A DNA stretch of 64,000 nt from positions 868,001 to 932,000 of the forward strand of contig CAWCTW010000005.1 of assembly GCA_963798705.1 (NCBI GenBank). Direction: 5' to 3'. Source of the stretch: AC-56 sp963798705 (GTDB lineage: Bacteria > Actinomycetota > Thermoleophilia > Solirubrobacterales > 70-9). Below the pieces are notes generated by a model that saw nothing but the letters and a program-made list of their open reading frames with translations, did not search any database and was not told the DNA's origin. The translations under genes were made by a program, and so were the position numbers. Positions 42,043 to 50,590 of this stretch are shown in pieces; position 1 is the first letter of the stretch, and each line of letters begins with the position of its first letter.

Positions 42043-43396
42043 TCCCTCCGTTGCTCGATGGCCCGTCGCCGTTTCGCATGTAGCGGACCCAGTCCTGAAG
42101 CAAGTTGCGCTGTACTCCGTCCTCGTAGCGAGTGTCGAAGGCGGTACCGGGGCCGGGCCAGTCCGGAGCTTCGTTGCTCGTGCCCATTCCGGGACTGCCC
42201 ATCTGGTAGTTGAGCTTGAAGTTGTTGACTCGGGCGAAGGTCGAGCCGGAGGTCCGGGTGATAGTGGTCCAGGGCTCGGTGTCGTCCTGCTCGAAGATCC
42301 CGGCGGTGCCGAAGGTCGCCATGTGGCATTCGTAGGCGGCCTTGTTGAACTCCTCCGGCGCGTCGTCCCAGGCCAGCATCCAACTCCAGAGTTCGATCGC
42401 GTCGGGCCCGCATGGCCGCCACTGGCGAACGCCGAACATTGGCGTCATCGGCTTCCTCGCCGGATCAGGGCTCTGATAGACGAAGATGATCGAGAGGTTC
42501 GGGAACACGGTCCCGACCGTGGTCCGCGACCGCCGTGCCAAATCCAGCTGCTCGGGGCTGAGGCGGCTCTTGTCGAGTTCGGCCACGACCTCGGGCGGCA
42601 GTCCCCACCAGAGCTGGGAGTCGGGCTCGTTGTCGATCCCGAAGGAAACCGAGTGAGTGGCGTGCTCGCTCGCCGCCCAGATGTGGTTCCCGATCATGTT
42701 GACCTCAGGAGGCACCGAGATCACATCGATGTCGTACATCGACTTGTGCAACGTCACTGTGTGGTAGTCGTCGCCGGCGAAGTTCTCGGCCCCGAGCTTC
42801 CAGTTGGCGGCGATCCTCCAACTCTGCGGCGCGCCGATGACCTTGACGTTGCCGAACCCGAAGACCATGTCCAGGTACCACTTCATCTCGCCCAGATAGT
42901 CGTCGAGGCTCGGAGCGTCCGGGTCTAGGCAAGCGAAGACGAGGCCCTGGACGCTCTCGACGTGAGGCGCATGAACTAACCCCCACTTTGAGCGATCGAT
43001 GCCCTTGTAGGCCTGGGCCATTGCCGGCATCCCGGCCAGACGCCCGTCGTTGCGATAGATCCAGCCGTGGTAGGGACAACGGAAGTGGGAAGCGTTGCCG
43101 CGGTCGGCGCGACAGACCTGAGTCCCCCGGTGCCGGCAAGAGTCGTAGAGAAGCCGGATCTCACCGCTCTCGTCGCGAACGAAGATGAACGGGTCATCAC
43201 CGACGTAGCGCAGGCAGTAGTCCCCCGGCTGCGGGATCTCGGACTCGTGGCCGATGAAGACCCAGGTCTTCTGGAAGATTCGATCAAGCTCGGCCTGATG
43301 GATCTCGGGGTTGTTGTAGATGACGGCGGGAACGAGTCCATCAGCCAGCGAGGAATCGACATCCTCGACGACGCCGTCTACAAAACTCGAGTCCAC
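42029..43396 (-). CDS. Rieske aromatic-ring-hydroxylating dioxygenase, alpha subunit (copy 2)
   Basis: 455 residues from GTG 43396 (AGAGGG eight nt before); the open frame continues upstream to 43771, but that part is unlike the family and crosses the promoter region. Rieske site Cys87-x-His89 and Cys107-x2-His110 (CRHRG, 17 residues, CPYHGW). Catalytic iron ligands are in FAGDDYHTVTLHKSM. Full classic length, unlike copy 1. First gene of the 7-gene operon ending at the alcohol dehydrogenase. No ferredoxin or reductase gene is linked. Confidence 0.92.
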   Translation of the reverse strand: MDSSFVDGVVEDVDSSLADGLVPAVIYNNPEIHQAELDRIFQKTWVFIGHESEIPQPGDYCLRYVGDDPFIFVRDESGEIRLLYDSCRHRGTQVCRADRGNASHFRCPYHGWIYRNDGRLAGMPAMAQAYKGIDRSKWGLVHAPHVESVQGLVFACLDPDAPSLDDYLGEMKWYLDMVFGFGNVKVIGAPQSWRIAANWKLGAENFAGDDYHTVTLHKSMYDIDVISVPPEVNMIGNHIWAASEHATHSVSFGIDNEPDSQLWWGLPPEVVAELDKSRLSPEQLDLARRSRTTVGTVFPNLSIIFVYQSPDPARKPMTPMFGVRQWRPCGPDAIELWSWMLAWDDAPEEFNKAAYECHMATFGTAGIFEQDDTEPWTTITRTSGSTFARVNNFKLNYQMGSPGMGTSNEAPDWPGPGTAFDTRYEDGVQRNLLQDWVRYMRNGDGPSSNGGSACG

Positions 43397-43476
43397 TCCA
43401 CCGTCCCTCTTGGCTTCTCCCGCGCCGGAGCAGAGGCAACTCTCCTCAGTGCGCGCTCGCCATCTTAACAAGCCAG

Positions 43477-43494
43477 CGCATGCAAGCGCATGCG
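43477..43494. promoter_or_regulatory. Island operator repeat, copy 2 (perfect)
   Basis: CGCATGC-AAGC-GCATGCG, a perfect 7-4-7 inverted repeat between the divergent Rieske operon and the alcohol dehydrogenase operon. Immediately after it on the plus strand comes ATAGTGTACG, also found after the copy at 48972-48991. Confidence 0.6.
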
Positions 43495-43612
43495 ATAGTG
43501 TACGAGTGACTCGGCGAGCGTCGGACGGGCGTGACCGAGGCAGGTAACGCCCGGGCAGACGATCGTCCTTGCGAGCACCGCCCAGTGCGTCATCCAGCTC
43601 CATATTGGCCTC

Positions 43613-44569
43613 ATGCGCGCCGTCCGCGTTAGCGCTCGCGGCATCTCGGTCGTCAACGTCGACCCCCCTTCCGGGCCGGGGGTCCGCGTCAGTGTCTCCG
43701 GGGTCGGAATCTGCGGCACCGACCTTGCCCAGGTCGCAACCGGCCGGGCGCTCAACGTCATTCCTGGGCACGAGATCGCCGGCCGCCTCGACGACGGCAC
43801 CCCGGTGGCAATCGAGCCGCTCGACCCGTGCGGCGCCTGCGACATGTGCCTTGCGGGCAGCTACAACGTCTGCGTCGAGAACAGGTGGTTCGGGGGCACT
43901 CGCGACGGCGGCATGGCCGAGCAGATCGCGGTTCCCGAGCGCTGCCTGGTGCCACTACCCGACGAGCTTGCACTTCGCGACGCTTGCCTGGCAGAGCCCC
44001 TGGCAGTGACGATTCACGGCCTGCGCCGCGCCCAGGTCCGCGCCGGTGAGCGTCTTGGCATCGTCGGGGCCGGATCGATAGGACTGCTGGCAACAGCAGT
44101 GGCCATTGACCTGGCCTGTGAGGTACACGTCCGAGCGCGCCACGACGCCCAGCGGACAATGGCGGCCCGTCTCGGGGCCTCGACAAACGGGCCCGCCAAG
44201 AATTGCGACATTTCCGTCGCCGCCGCCGGGGGAGATACCGGCGTCGCGGCCGCGGTTGAAATGACCCGCGCAGGCGGACGGGTCCTGGTACTTACCGAGC
44301 CCGACGAGGTCTTCATGCCCGCTGGCGCCGCCTTTCAAGAGATCAACGCCATCACCAGCCTCGCTTATGCGGGCAACGGGCGCCGCGACATCGAAGAGGC
44401 TGTGGCGATGCTCGCTCGCACGCCACTGCTTGGTGAGCTGATCACGCACCGGTTCGGGCTCGAGCAGGCCGCCGAGGCCTTCAGGGTCGCCGCCGACCGC
44501 GAGGCCGGTGCGATCAAGGTCGTACTCGAGCCCGGTGCCGGCGACCCCGGAGGGCCCAGTGCCCTATAG
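43613..44569 (+). CDS. Zinc-binding medium-chain dehydrogenase
   Basis: 318 residues. VGICGTDLAQVA and PGHEIAGRL carry catalytic-zinc ligands, and CGACDMCLAGSYNVC the structural zinc. NAD site is IVGAGSIGLLATAVA. It is shorter than average (about 340-360) because several loops are trimmed. First gene of a three-gene plus-strand operon with an SDR and a VOC protein, probably acting on pathway alcohols. Divergent from the Rieske operon across the shared inverted repeat. Confidence 0.85.
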   Translation: MRAVRVSARGISVVNVDPPSGPGVRVSVSGVGICGTDLAQVATGRALNVIPGHEIAGRLDDGTPVAIEPLDPCGACDMCLAGSYNVCVENRWFGGTRDGGMAEQIAVPERCLVPLPDELALRDACLAEPLAVTIHGLRRAQVRAGERLGIVGAGSIGLLATAVAIDLACEVHVRARHDAQRTMAARLGASTNGPAKNCDISVAAAGGDTGVAAAVEMTRAGGRVLVLTEPDEVFMPAGAAFQEINAITSLAYAGNGRRDIEEAVAMLARTPLLGELITHRFGLEQAAEAFRVAADREAGAIKVVLEPGAGDPGGPSAL

Positions 44570-45308
44570 CCACCGCGGTCGAGTGGCAGTGGTGACCGGT
44601 GCCGCCAGCGGCCTCGGTCCCGCCTACGCCGCGCGCCTCGCCGAGGACGGCGCCGACGTTGCGCTAGTGGATCTAGTGGCAATGGATCAGGCAGAGGGCG
44701 AGGTTCGCGCGCTTCGACGCCGATGCGCCACGCATATCTGCGATGTCAGTGAGCCCGACCAGGTCCAGGAGATGGCCCAGGCAGTGGATCAGGGTCTCGG
44801 CAGCTGCGACATCGTCGTCAACAACGTTGGCCTCTCACCGCACGCGGCCTTCGACGACATCACGCTCGAGGAATGGCGCCAAGTGATGAAGGTCAACCTC
44901 GATTCGCTCCTGCTGATGTGCCAGGCCTTCGTCCCGATGATGCGCAAGCGCGGCTTCGGGCGGATCATCAACGTCTCCTCCGGCGTCTGCTGGAAGCGCG
45001 ACTCGGTCGACCTGATCCACTACGCGACCAGCAAGTTGGGGGTGGTCGGCTTCACGCGCATGCTCGCGACCGAGCTCGGCCCGGACGGGATCACCGTCAA
45101 CGCGATCGCCCCGGGCCTCGTTCGCACGCCGAGCCTGGCCAAGAAACTTCCACCCGAAGCGTTCACTCAGACGATCGAGACCCAGTCGATCAAGCGAGCC
45201 GAGCGTCCGGAGGATCTCGCCGGCGTCGTCTCCTTCCTGGCCTCCGACGATGCCGCCTTCATCACCGGCCAGACGATCGCCGTCGATGGCGGCAGTATTC
45301 GATTGTGA
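44559..45308 (+). CDS. Short-chain dehydrogenase/reductase
   Basis: 249 residues from GTG 44559 (GGAGGG before it), overlapping the preceding gene by 11 nt. VAVVTGAASGLGPAYAARLAEDG binds NAD(P), VVNNVGLSPHAAF is the NNAG equivalent, IINVSSGVCWKRDSVDLIHYATSKLG holds Ser, Tyr and Lys. AFITGQTIAVDGGSI closes the fold. Canonical catalytic set; substrate unknown, likely a pathway alcohol or diol. Confidence 0.87.
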   Translation: MPYSHRGRVAVVTGAASGLGPAYAARLAEDGADVALVDLVAMDQAEGEVRALRRRCATHICDVSEPDQVQEMAQAVDQGLGSCDIVVNNVGLSPHAAFDDITLEEWRQVMKVNLDSLLLMCQAFVPMMRKRGFGRIINVSSGVCWKRDSVDLIHYATSKLGVVGFTRMLATELGPDGITVNAIAPGLVRTPSLAKKLPPEAFTQTIETQSIKRAERPEDLAGVVSFLASDDAAFITGQTIAVDGGSIRL

Positions 45309-45345
45309 GATCCGGGAGCGAACAGCGCCGACGCGGGTGGGTCCG

Positions 45346-45891
45346 ATGATCCCCGGGCTCCGGGGCGCCGACCACGTCGGCATCAGCGTCCCCGACATCG
45401 ATCAGGCGGCGCGCTTCTTCGTCGATGTGATTGGCGCCGAGGCCTTCTACTCGCTCGGCCCCTACCGAGACCGCCCCGACGAGTTCAACCCCGAGCACTT
45501 CGGCGTCCACCCCGAGGCCGAGGTCAACGAGATACGCCTGCTTCGCCTTGGCAACCTCAATATCGAGCTCATCGAGTGGACTTCCGAGGACCAAAACCGC
45601 TCGATGCCCAGGCTCAACGATCTCGGCAGTTGTGAACTGTGTCTATACGTCGACGACATCGACAAGGCGATCCAATACCTGCGCGCCCGCGGGATCCAAG
45701 TGCTCGGCGAGAAGCTTTCGCTCGAGGGACCCGAAGCCGGAAGAGATGCCTGCTTCGTCTATTTCCGCTCGCCCTGGGGAGCGATGATGGAGTTGATCTC
45801 CTATCCGCACGGACGCGCCTATGAGGCCGAGGTCAACATGGCGCTCTGGAACCCGGGTAAGCCAAAGCTCGATCATCTCCCAAGCGACTGA
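45346..45891 (+). CDS. VOC-family protein (glyoxalase/extradiol-like)
   Basis: 181 residues from ATG 45346. GADHVGISVPDIDQAARFFVDVIGAEAFYSLGPY opens a VOC domain; LLRLGNLNIELIEW and SPWGAMMELISYPHGRAYE close it. Metal ligands may be His in DHVGI and the two Glu, but only one VOC module pair is present, so it need not be a dioxygenase; isomerases and lyases share the fold. Third gene of the plus-strand operon. Confidence 0.8.
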   Translation: MIPGLRGADHVGISVPDIDQAARFFVDVIGAEAFYSLGPYRDRPDEFNPEHFGVHPEAEVNEIRLLRLGNLNIELIEWTSEDQNRSMPRLNDLGSCELCLYVDDIDKAIQYLRARGIQVLGEKLSLEGPEAGRDACFVYFRSPWGAMMELISYPHGRAYEAEVNMALWNPGKPKLDHLPSD

Positions 45892-45972
45892 CCCGGCTGA
45901 GGCGGTCGCTGGATCACACCAACGATCGGCGGACCCGGGTATAGCTGGCCACAGGTTTCAGCATCCAGCTAT

Positions 45973-46398
45973 TCAGGATCCGTCGCTACGCGACTCCGCG
46001 GTGGACATCTTGGCCTCCTCGAGAGTCGGCTCAAAGAGCTCGACCGGGTTGCCGGCGGGATCCTCGACCAAGACTTGCTTGCCACCAACGCCTTCGACTA
46101 TCTCGTTTCGGAATCGGACCCCGCGCTGGCGAAGCCGGCCCACCATCCCCGCGAGGTCGGAAACCTCAAGCTGGAACCGGTTCCAGCCGCCGGGCTCGGG
46201 CACAGTGCCGTCCGGCATCGCCTGGCCGCCCCCGGGCCCGCCTCCCGGCGCGCTGAGCACCAGCCGGAGGTCATCACGCGAGAGCATCGCGAAAGTCGGT
46301 GCCGGATGCATGACCTCCGAGAACCCAAGGTCCTGGCAGTAGAAGCCGATTGCCGCATCGACGTCGTCGACGATGTACCGGACGCTTACCTTCGCCAT
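45973..46398 (-). CDS. VOC-family glyoxalase-like protein
   Basis: 141 residues, single VOC module: VSVRYIVDDVDAAIGFYCQDLGF, DDLRLVLSAPGG, WNRFQLEVSDLAGMVGRLRQRGV and VEDPAGNPVELFEP. Very similar proteins are often annotated as glyoxalase or bleomycin-resistance-like. It is the last gene after the ABC permease (55 nt gap) on the same strand. Role in the pathway unknown. Confidence 0.78.
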   Translation of the reverse strand: MAKVSVRYIVDDVDAAIGFYCQDLGFSEVMHPAPTFAMLSRDDLRLVLSAPGGGPGGGQAMPDGTVPEPGGWNRFQLEVSDLAGMVGRLRQRGVRFRNEIVEGVGGKQVLVEDPAGNPVELFEPTLEEAKMSTAESRSDGS

Positions 46399-46453
46399 GG
46401 AAGCCCCTTCCGCTCTGAGCCACGACCGTCAGCCCAGCCAGCCCCCATCTGAC

Positions 46454-47311
46454 TCAGTCGACGGCGTCGCGTTCTTCGTAGTACCAGGGAATCGATACCC
46501 GCTCGATGACGCTGAGGATCAAGAACAGGGCAATCCCCATGATCGACAGCGAGGCGACGGCGGCGAATACCGCATCTGTATTCAGGGCCGCGTTCTGCTG
46601 CACGATGTATTGGCCAAGGCCCGAGTCGGCACCGACGAACTCGCCGACCACGGCGCCGATCACGGCCAGGACCATGCCGATCTTGATCCCGGCGAAGAAC
46701 AGCGGTAAGGCCGCGGGGACTTTTGCCTTGGTGAAGATCTGCCAGCGGTTGGCCGGAAAGGAGCGCATCAAGCGGCCGAGGTCCTGCTCCAGGGCGCCGA
46801 GCCCGGTGGTCGTGTTGACCGTGATCGGGAAGAAGGCGATCACCGCGGCCACGTAGACCTTGGACGCGAGCCCGAATCCAAACCAAAGCGTGATCAAGGG
46901 GGCGATGGCGATGATCGGAACCGTCTGCGAGACAACGACAAGCGGATAAATCGTCCTTCGCGCCAGGCCCGACTCGGCCATCACTGCGGCCAGAACGACG
47001 CCGAGGACGAGGGCAACGGCGAACCCGCCCAGTGTCTCCTTGAGAGTGACCCAGCCGTTCCTGAGCAAGGCATCCCGGGTCGTCCACATCTCCGACGCGA
47101 TCGAGGTGGGCTTCGGCAGGATGTAGGGCTGCACGTCGAGCGCGCCCACGAGCCACTGCCAGAGCGCGAGCAGCGCGATGAAGAGAATGACCGGGGGCAG
47201 GAAGTTGCGCGCCAGCCGCCCCAGGTTGAGCTTGCGCCGCTGCTTGATCGGAGCCGAACTGACGGGTTGTTCGACGGAGGCGCCCGGCTCACTGACGTCG
47301 ACGCTACTCAT
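46454..47311 (-). CDS. ABC transporter permease (NitT/TauT type)
   Basis: 285 residues with about six membrane segments (first near 38-60). The EAA-like cytoplasmic loop reads FPANRWQIFTKAKVPAALPLFFAGIKIGM. YILPKPTSIASEMW is the conserved opening of SsuC/TauC/ThiX-like permeases. It overlaps the ATPase gene by 4 nt and presumably pairs with the lipoprotein at 36492. Confidence 0.92.
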   Translation of the reverse strand: MSSVDVSEPGASVEQPVSSAPIKQRRKLNLGRLARNFLPPVILFIALLALWQWLVGALDVQPYILPKPTSIASEMWTTRDALLRNGWVTLKETLGGFAVALVLGVVLAAVMAESGLARRTIYPLVVVSQTVPIIAIAPLITLWFGFGLASKVYVAAVIAFFPITVNTTTGLGALEQDLGRLMRSFPANRWQIFTKAKVPAALPLFFAGIKIGMVLAVIGAVVGEFVGADSGLGQYIVQQNAALNTDAVFAAVASLSIMGIALFLILSVIERVSIPWYYEERDAVD

Positions 47312-48177
47312 GCGTCCGCGCCTGCCGCCTCGGCCTTCGCAGGGACCCCGCCGCCGTTTCTACCGCGGCCTTGGGAGTTCTGCGGGCGCACGAGCTGCAG
47401 CAGCTGCTTCTTCAGCTCGGTGAACTCCTGCCAGTCGACCATCTCTTCGTAATTCCGTGGCCGCGGAAGCGGGACAGGGATGTCGGCGACGATCCGGCCC
47501 GGGGGCCCGCTCATGACAAAGATCCGATCCGACAGATAGATCGCCTCTTCGATGTCGTGGGTGATGAAGACGACGGTGCGCTGGTACTCGGACCAGATGT
47601 CGAGGAGCCAGTCCTGCATCGCACCGCGTGTGATCGCATCGAGCGCCCCGAAGGGCTCGTCGAGGAGCATCAGGTCTCGGTCGAGTAGCAGTGTTCGAAG
47701 AAGCGCCGCCCGCTGTCGCATGCCGCCCGAGAGCGCCGATGGATGGTGGTTCTCAAAGCCGGCGAGCCCGAAGCGCCCGATCAGCTCCTGGGCCTTGCGC
47801 TTAGCCGCCTTGCGGCGATGCCCCAGTACCTCGAGACCAATGACGACGTTGCCCATGATCGTCCGCCATTGCATGAGGCAATCGCGCTGCATCATGTAGC
47901 CGACGTGGCCGCGCTCGCGCTCGATCGAGACGCCGTCCATGAGAATGCGGCCGCTCGACGGGCCCGTGAGCCCGGCCAGGACGTTGAACAGGGTGCTCTT
48001 ACCGCAGCCGCTGGGACCGATCACCGTCACGAACTCGCCGTCGCGCACAGACAGGCTCGCGTCGTCAAGTGCCAGGAAGGACCTCGACCCTTCGCCGAAG
48101 CGCTTGCACAGCCCTTCCACCTGCACCTTTGCACCGTTGGACTCCGTGGCTCGCTCCTCTCCCGTGGCGTGTACCAA
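47308..48177 (-). CDS. ABC transporter ATP-binding protein (NitT/TauT type)
   Basis: 289 residues. Walker A GPSGCGKST, Q-loop MMQRDCLMQW, signature LSGGMRQRAAL, Walker B LMLLDEPFGALD and H-loop VFITHDIEEAI, all intact. It powers the permease that follows. The TTG start at 48177 is uncertain; the stretch GGAGAGGAG lies inside the first codons and a GTG about 17 codons in is possible. GGTATAC (minus strand, 48185-48179) precedes it, like the tcuA and solute-binding-protein promoters. Confidence 0.92.
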   Translation of the reverse strand: MVHATGEERATESNGAKVQVEGLCKRFGEGSRSFLALDDASLSVRDGEFVTVIGPSGCGKSTLFNVLAGLTGPSSGRILMDGVSIERERGHVGYMMQRDCLMQWRTIMGNVVIGLEVLGHRRKAAKRKAQELIGRFGLAGFENHHPSALSGGMRQRAALLRTLLLDRDLMLLDEPFGALDAITRGAMQDWLLDIWSEYQRTVVFITHDIEEAIYLSDRIFVMSGPPGRIVADIPVPLPRPRNYEEMVDWQEFTELKKQLLQLVRPQNSQGRGRNGGGVPAKAEAAGADA

Positions 48178-48326
48178 CGTATACCAGCCCTATGAGCGTG
48201 TCAATCGAGCGGGCTCAGGGCGGAGGGGGCACGTCATCCCTTAGGCGGGGCGTGCCTGTCGAATCATCGGCCGCCCCGTATCCCAGCGCGAACGCATGAC
48301 CTCGAGCTGCCCTTCTTTCACGGCGA

Positions 48327-48959
48327 TCACCCGCCCGACTCCTCTCGGATCGCGTCCCCGAGGTCATAGAAGGTTCCGTCCTCGTGCGACCAGCCTTGGT
48401 GGTACAAGGGGCTGGCGCTGTGCATCCGCTCCTTGGCCGGGCGAGCGTCGAGCTCGGAATCGACCTGGGTGGCGACGACACGTCCGTAGATGATCTCGCC
48501 GAGCCAGCGACGATTGTCGATGGCCTCGAGGCGACATTCAAAGTTGACCGGGCACTCGGCCACCGTCGGCGCCGAAATTGCCGTCGATTCCCCGGGCGTC
48601 ACGCCGCCAGAGGCGAACTTGTCCTCACTCGGAGTCCCGAGGCGATCGACCTGGTCGACCATGGCCACGGTCGGGATGTTGACCACGAATTCGCCGGTGT
48701 CGCGGATGTTCCGGTAGGTGCTCGAGTTCTGGATCTCCTCGTACTTGTCGTAGTCGCCGAGGCCGAAGCCGATCACCCTTGGCGTCTCAGGGTTCTCGGC
48801 GACGCCGACGTAGGAGGAGAAGGTGACGAGCGAGAACGGCGAGACGTGAGGCTTACCGGCAGCGCTTACGGTCGAAATCAGAAACGCCGGAACCGGCGGC
48901 CAGTAGGCAAAGCCGAACAGGTCGTCGCTGGCGATGACGGTCTTCGCCTCGCTCGCCAT
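48327..48959 (-). CDS. Flavin reductase-domain protein
   Basis: 210 residues of the FMN-binding split-barrel fold. PPVPAFLISTVSAAGKPHVSPFSLVTFSSYVGVAENPETP and SSTYRNIRDTGEFVVNIPTVAMVDQV are typical of flavin reductase/DIM6-type proteins. It could give FMNH2 to the luciferase-like monooxygenase at 32639, or bind haem/flavin in another way. Its start lies 13 nt from an operator repeat shared with the Rieske promoter, so the two are probably co-regulated. Confidence 0.83.
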   Translation of the reverse strand: MASEAKTVIASDDLFGFAYWPPVPAFLISTVSAAGKPHVSPFSLVTFSSYVGVAENPETPRVIGFGLGDYDKYEEIQNSSTYRNIRDTGEFVVNIPTVAMVDQVDRLGTPSEDKFASGGVTPGESTAISAPTVAECPVNFECRLEAIDNRRWLGEIIYGRVVATQVDSELDARPAKERMHSASPLYHQGWSHEDGTFYDLGDAIREESGG

Positions 48960-48971
48960 GGCCGTACACTA

Positions 48972-48991
48972 TCGCATACCCGTGCATGCGA
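48972..48991. promoter_or_regulatory. Island operator repeat, copy 3
   Basis: TCGCATAC-CCGT-GCATGCGA on the plus strand, one mismatch pair in eight, same 4-nt spacer as the copy at 43477. On the minus strand ATAGTGTACG follows it toward the flavin reductase start, as at 43495 toward the dehydrogenase operon. Confidence 0.55.
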
Positions 48992-49129
48992 CAGGTGTCT
49001 GTTGTACCCCTGAACATGTCTTGGGTATCGAAGTCGAGGCACCCACAATTGATCGACCGGCCAGGTCGGATTGGGCGCCCCCGCTCCTCGATAGCGCGTC
49101 ACGAACTCACATAGGGAGACTCCGCCAAC

Positions 49130-50590
49130 GTGAAGACGACGCAGCAATATCTGGAACGTCGCTGGACCGCCCTGATCCTGCTCTGCGCCGCTCAGTTCGT
49201 GGTCGTCCTTGACGCCTCGATCGTCAACGTCGCCCTTCCCAGCATCGGCAAGGGACTTGACTTCTCTGACCAGAACCTGCCGTGGGTGGTCAACGCCTAC
49301 ATGATCGCTTTCGGCGGCTTCCTCCTCCTCGGCGGCCGCTGTGCCGACCTCCTCGGCCGCCGCCGCGTCTTCATGGCTGGACTGGTCGTGGTCGCCGTGG
49401 CCTCGCTGGCCGCCGGGTTCTCGGCCACTCAAGGACAGCTGATCGCCGCCCGGGCGGCGCAGGGCCTGGGCGCGGCGATCATCGCCCCCGCCGCGCTGGC
49501 GATCCTCACCTCGATGTTCGCCGACGGCGGGGAGCGCAACAAGGCGCTCGGCGCATGGGGCGCGGTGGCCGGCTCCGCCGGAGCCGTCGGCGTCCTGCTC
49601 GGCGGCATCCTCACCGAGGGCCTGGGGTGGGAGTGGGTCCTGTGGGTGAACGTCCCGGTCGCGCTCATCGCTCTCGCCTTCACGCCCGGCCTGATCCCCG
49701 AGAGCCGCTCCGAATCGGCGACCCGTCACTTCGACGCGGCCGGCGCCATTACCGTGACCGCTGGCCTCTCTGTCTTCGCCTACGCGCTCCTCGACGCCAG
49801 TAGCGCTGGATGGGGCTCGACCAAGATCGTCGGCCTGCTCGTGCTTTCCGCTGCGCTGATCAGTGCATTCGTCGTGATCGAGCTGCGCTCGGCGGCGCCA
49901 TTGGTCCCGTTTCGGATCTTCCGCCTGCGGACGCTGACCGGCGCCAACACCGTCGGGCTTCTCCTTGGAGCGTCGCTGTTCTCGATGTTCTTCTTCATCT
50001 CGCTCTACATGCAGCAGGTGCTCGGCTACAGCGCGATCCACGCCGGCCTCTCCTACCTGCCGCTCTCGGTGACGATCATCTCCTTCTCCGTCATCGGCGG
50101 CCAGCTCGTGAGCCGGTTCGGCTTCAAGCCCGTGCTCGCAGCCGGGATGGCGTGTGTGGCGATCGGCCTCGCGTGGTTCAGCCAGATCTCGGTGGGCGGC
50201 GGCTTCACCACCGACATTCTCGGGCCATCGCTGCTCGCCGCGGTCGGGCTCGGATTTGGCTTTGTCACCACCACGATCGCCGCGGTGTCCGGTGTGGAGC
50301 AGCGAGAGCAGGGCCTTGCCAGCGGCCTGATCAACACCTCTCAGCAGCTCGGTGGCGCGCTCGGCCTGGCCGTGCTCTCGACCATCGCCACCTCGCGCAC
50401 CGACGACGTCTTGGCTAGCGGCACATCATCGTTTCCCAATGCCCTGACCGAAGGGTTCCAGAGCGCCTTTCTCGCCGGCGCCGTGATCGGCGCACTCGGT
50501 CTCGTCGCCACCCTCTTGCTGATCCGGGGCCGAGACAGTCGGGCGCACCTTGAGATGGCGCGCGCGGAGGCAGCTGAGGCGAACGCCTAA
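49130..50590 (+). CDS. MFS transporter, DHA2 (14-helix) family
   Basis: 486 residues. FVVVLDASIVNVALPSIGKGL (motif with Asp in helix 1), GGRCADLLGRRRVFMAGL (motif A) and RAAQGLGAAIIAPAALAIL (motif B/C region) are DHA2 signatures; about 14 helices. Such carriers export drugs or hydrophobic compounds, less often import. It is divergent from the flavin reductase, so it may share the operator repeat. Exporting a toxic intermediate is a fair guess. Confidence 0.9.
   Translation: MKTTQQYLERRWTALILLCAAQFVVVLDASIVNVALPSIGKGLDFSDQNLPWVVNAYMIAFGGFLLLGGRCADLLGRRRVFMAGLVVVAVASLAAGFSATQGQLIAARAAQGLGAAIIAPAALAILTSMFADGGERNKALGAWGAVAGSAGAVGVLLGGILTEGLGWEWVLWVNVPVALIALAFTPGLIPESRSESATRHFDAAGAITVTAGLSVFAYALLDASSAGWGSTKIVGLLVLSAALISAFVVIELRSAAPLVPFRIFRLRTLTGANTVGLLLGASLFSMFFFISLYMQQVLGYSAIHAGLSYLPLSVTIISFSVIGGQLVSRFGFKPVLAAGMACVAIGLAWFSQISVGGGFTTDILGPSLLAAVGLGFGFVTTTIAAVSGVEQREQGLASGLINTSQQLGGALGLAVLSTIATSRTDDVLASGTSSFPNALTEGFQSAFLAGAVIGALGLVATLLLIRGRDSRAHLEMARAEAAEANA

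Noticed and set aside
43397..43771. Upstream extension of the Rieske alpha frame to 580 residues
   Set aside because: The extra part overlaps the divergent dehydrogenase gene and the shared operator; a GTG with a ribosome site at 43396 gives the family length.
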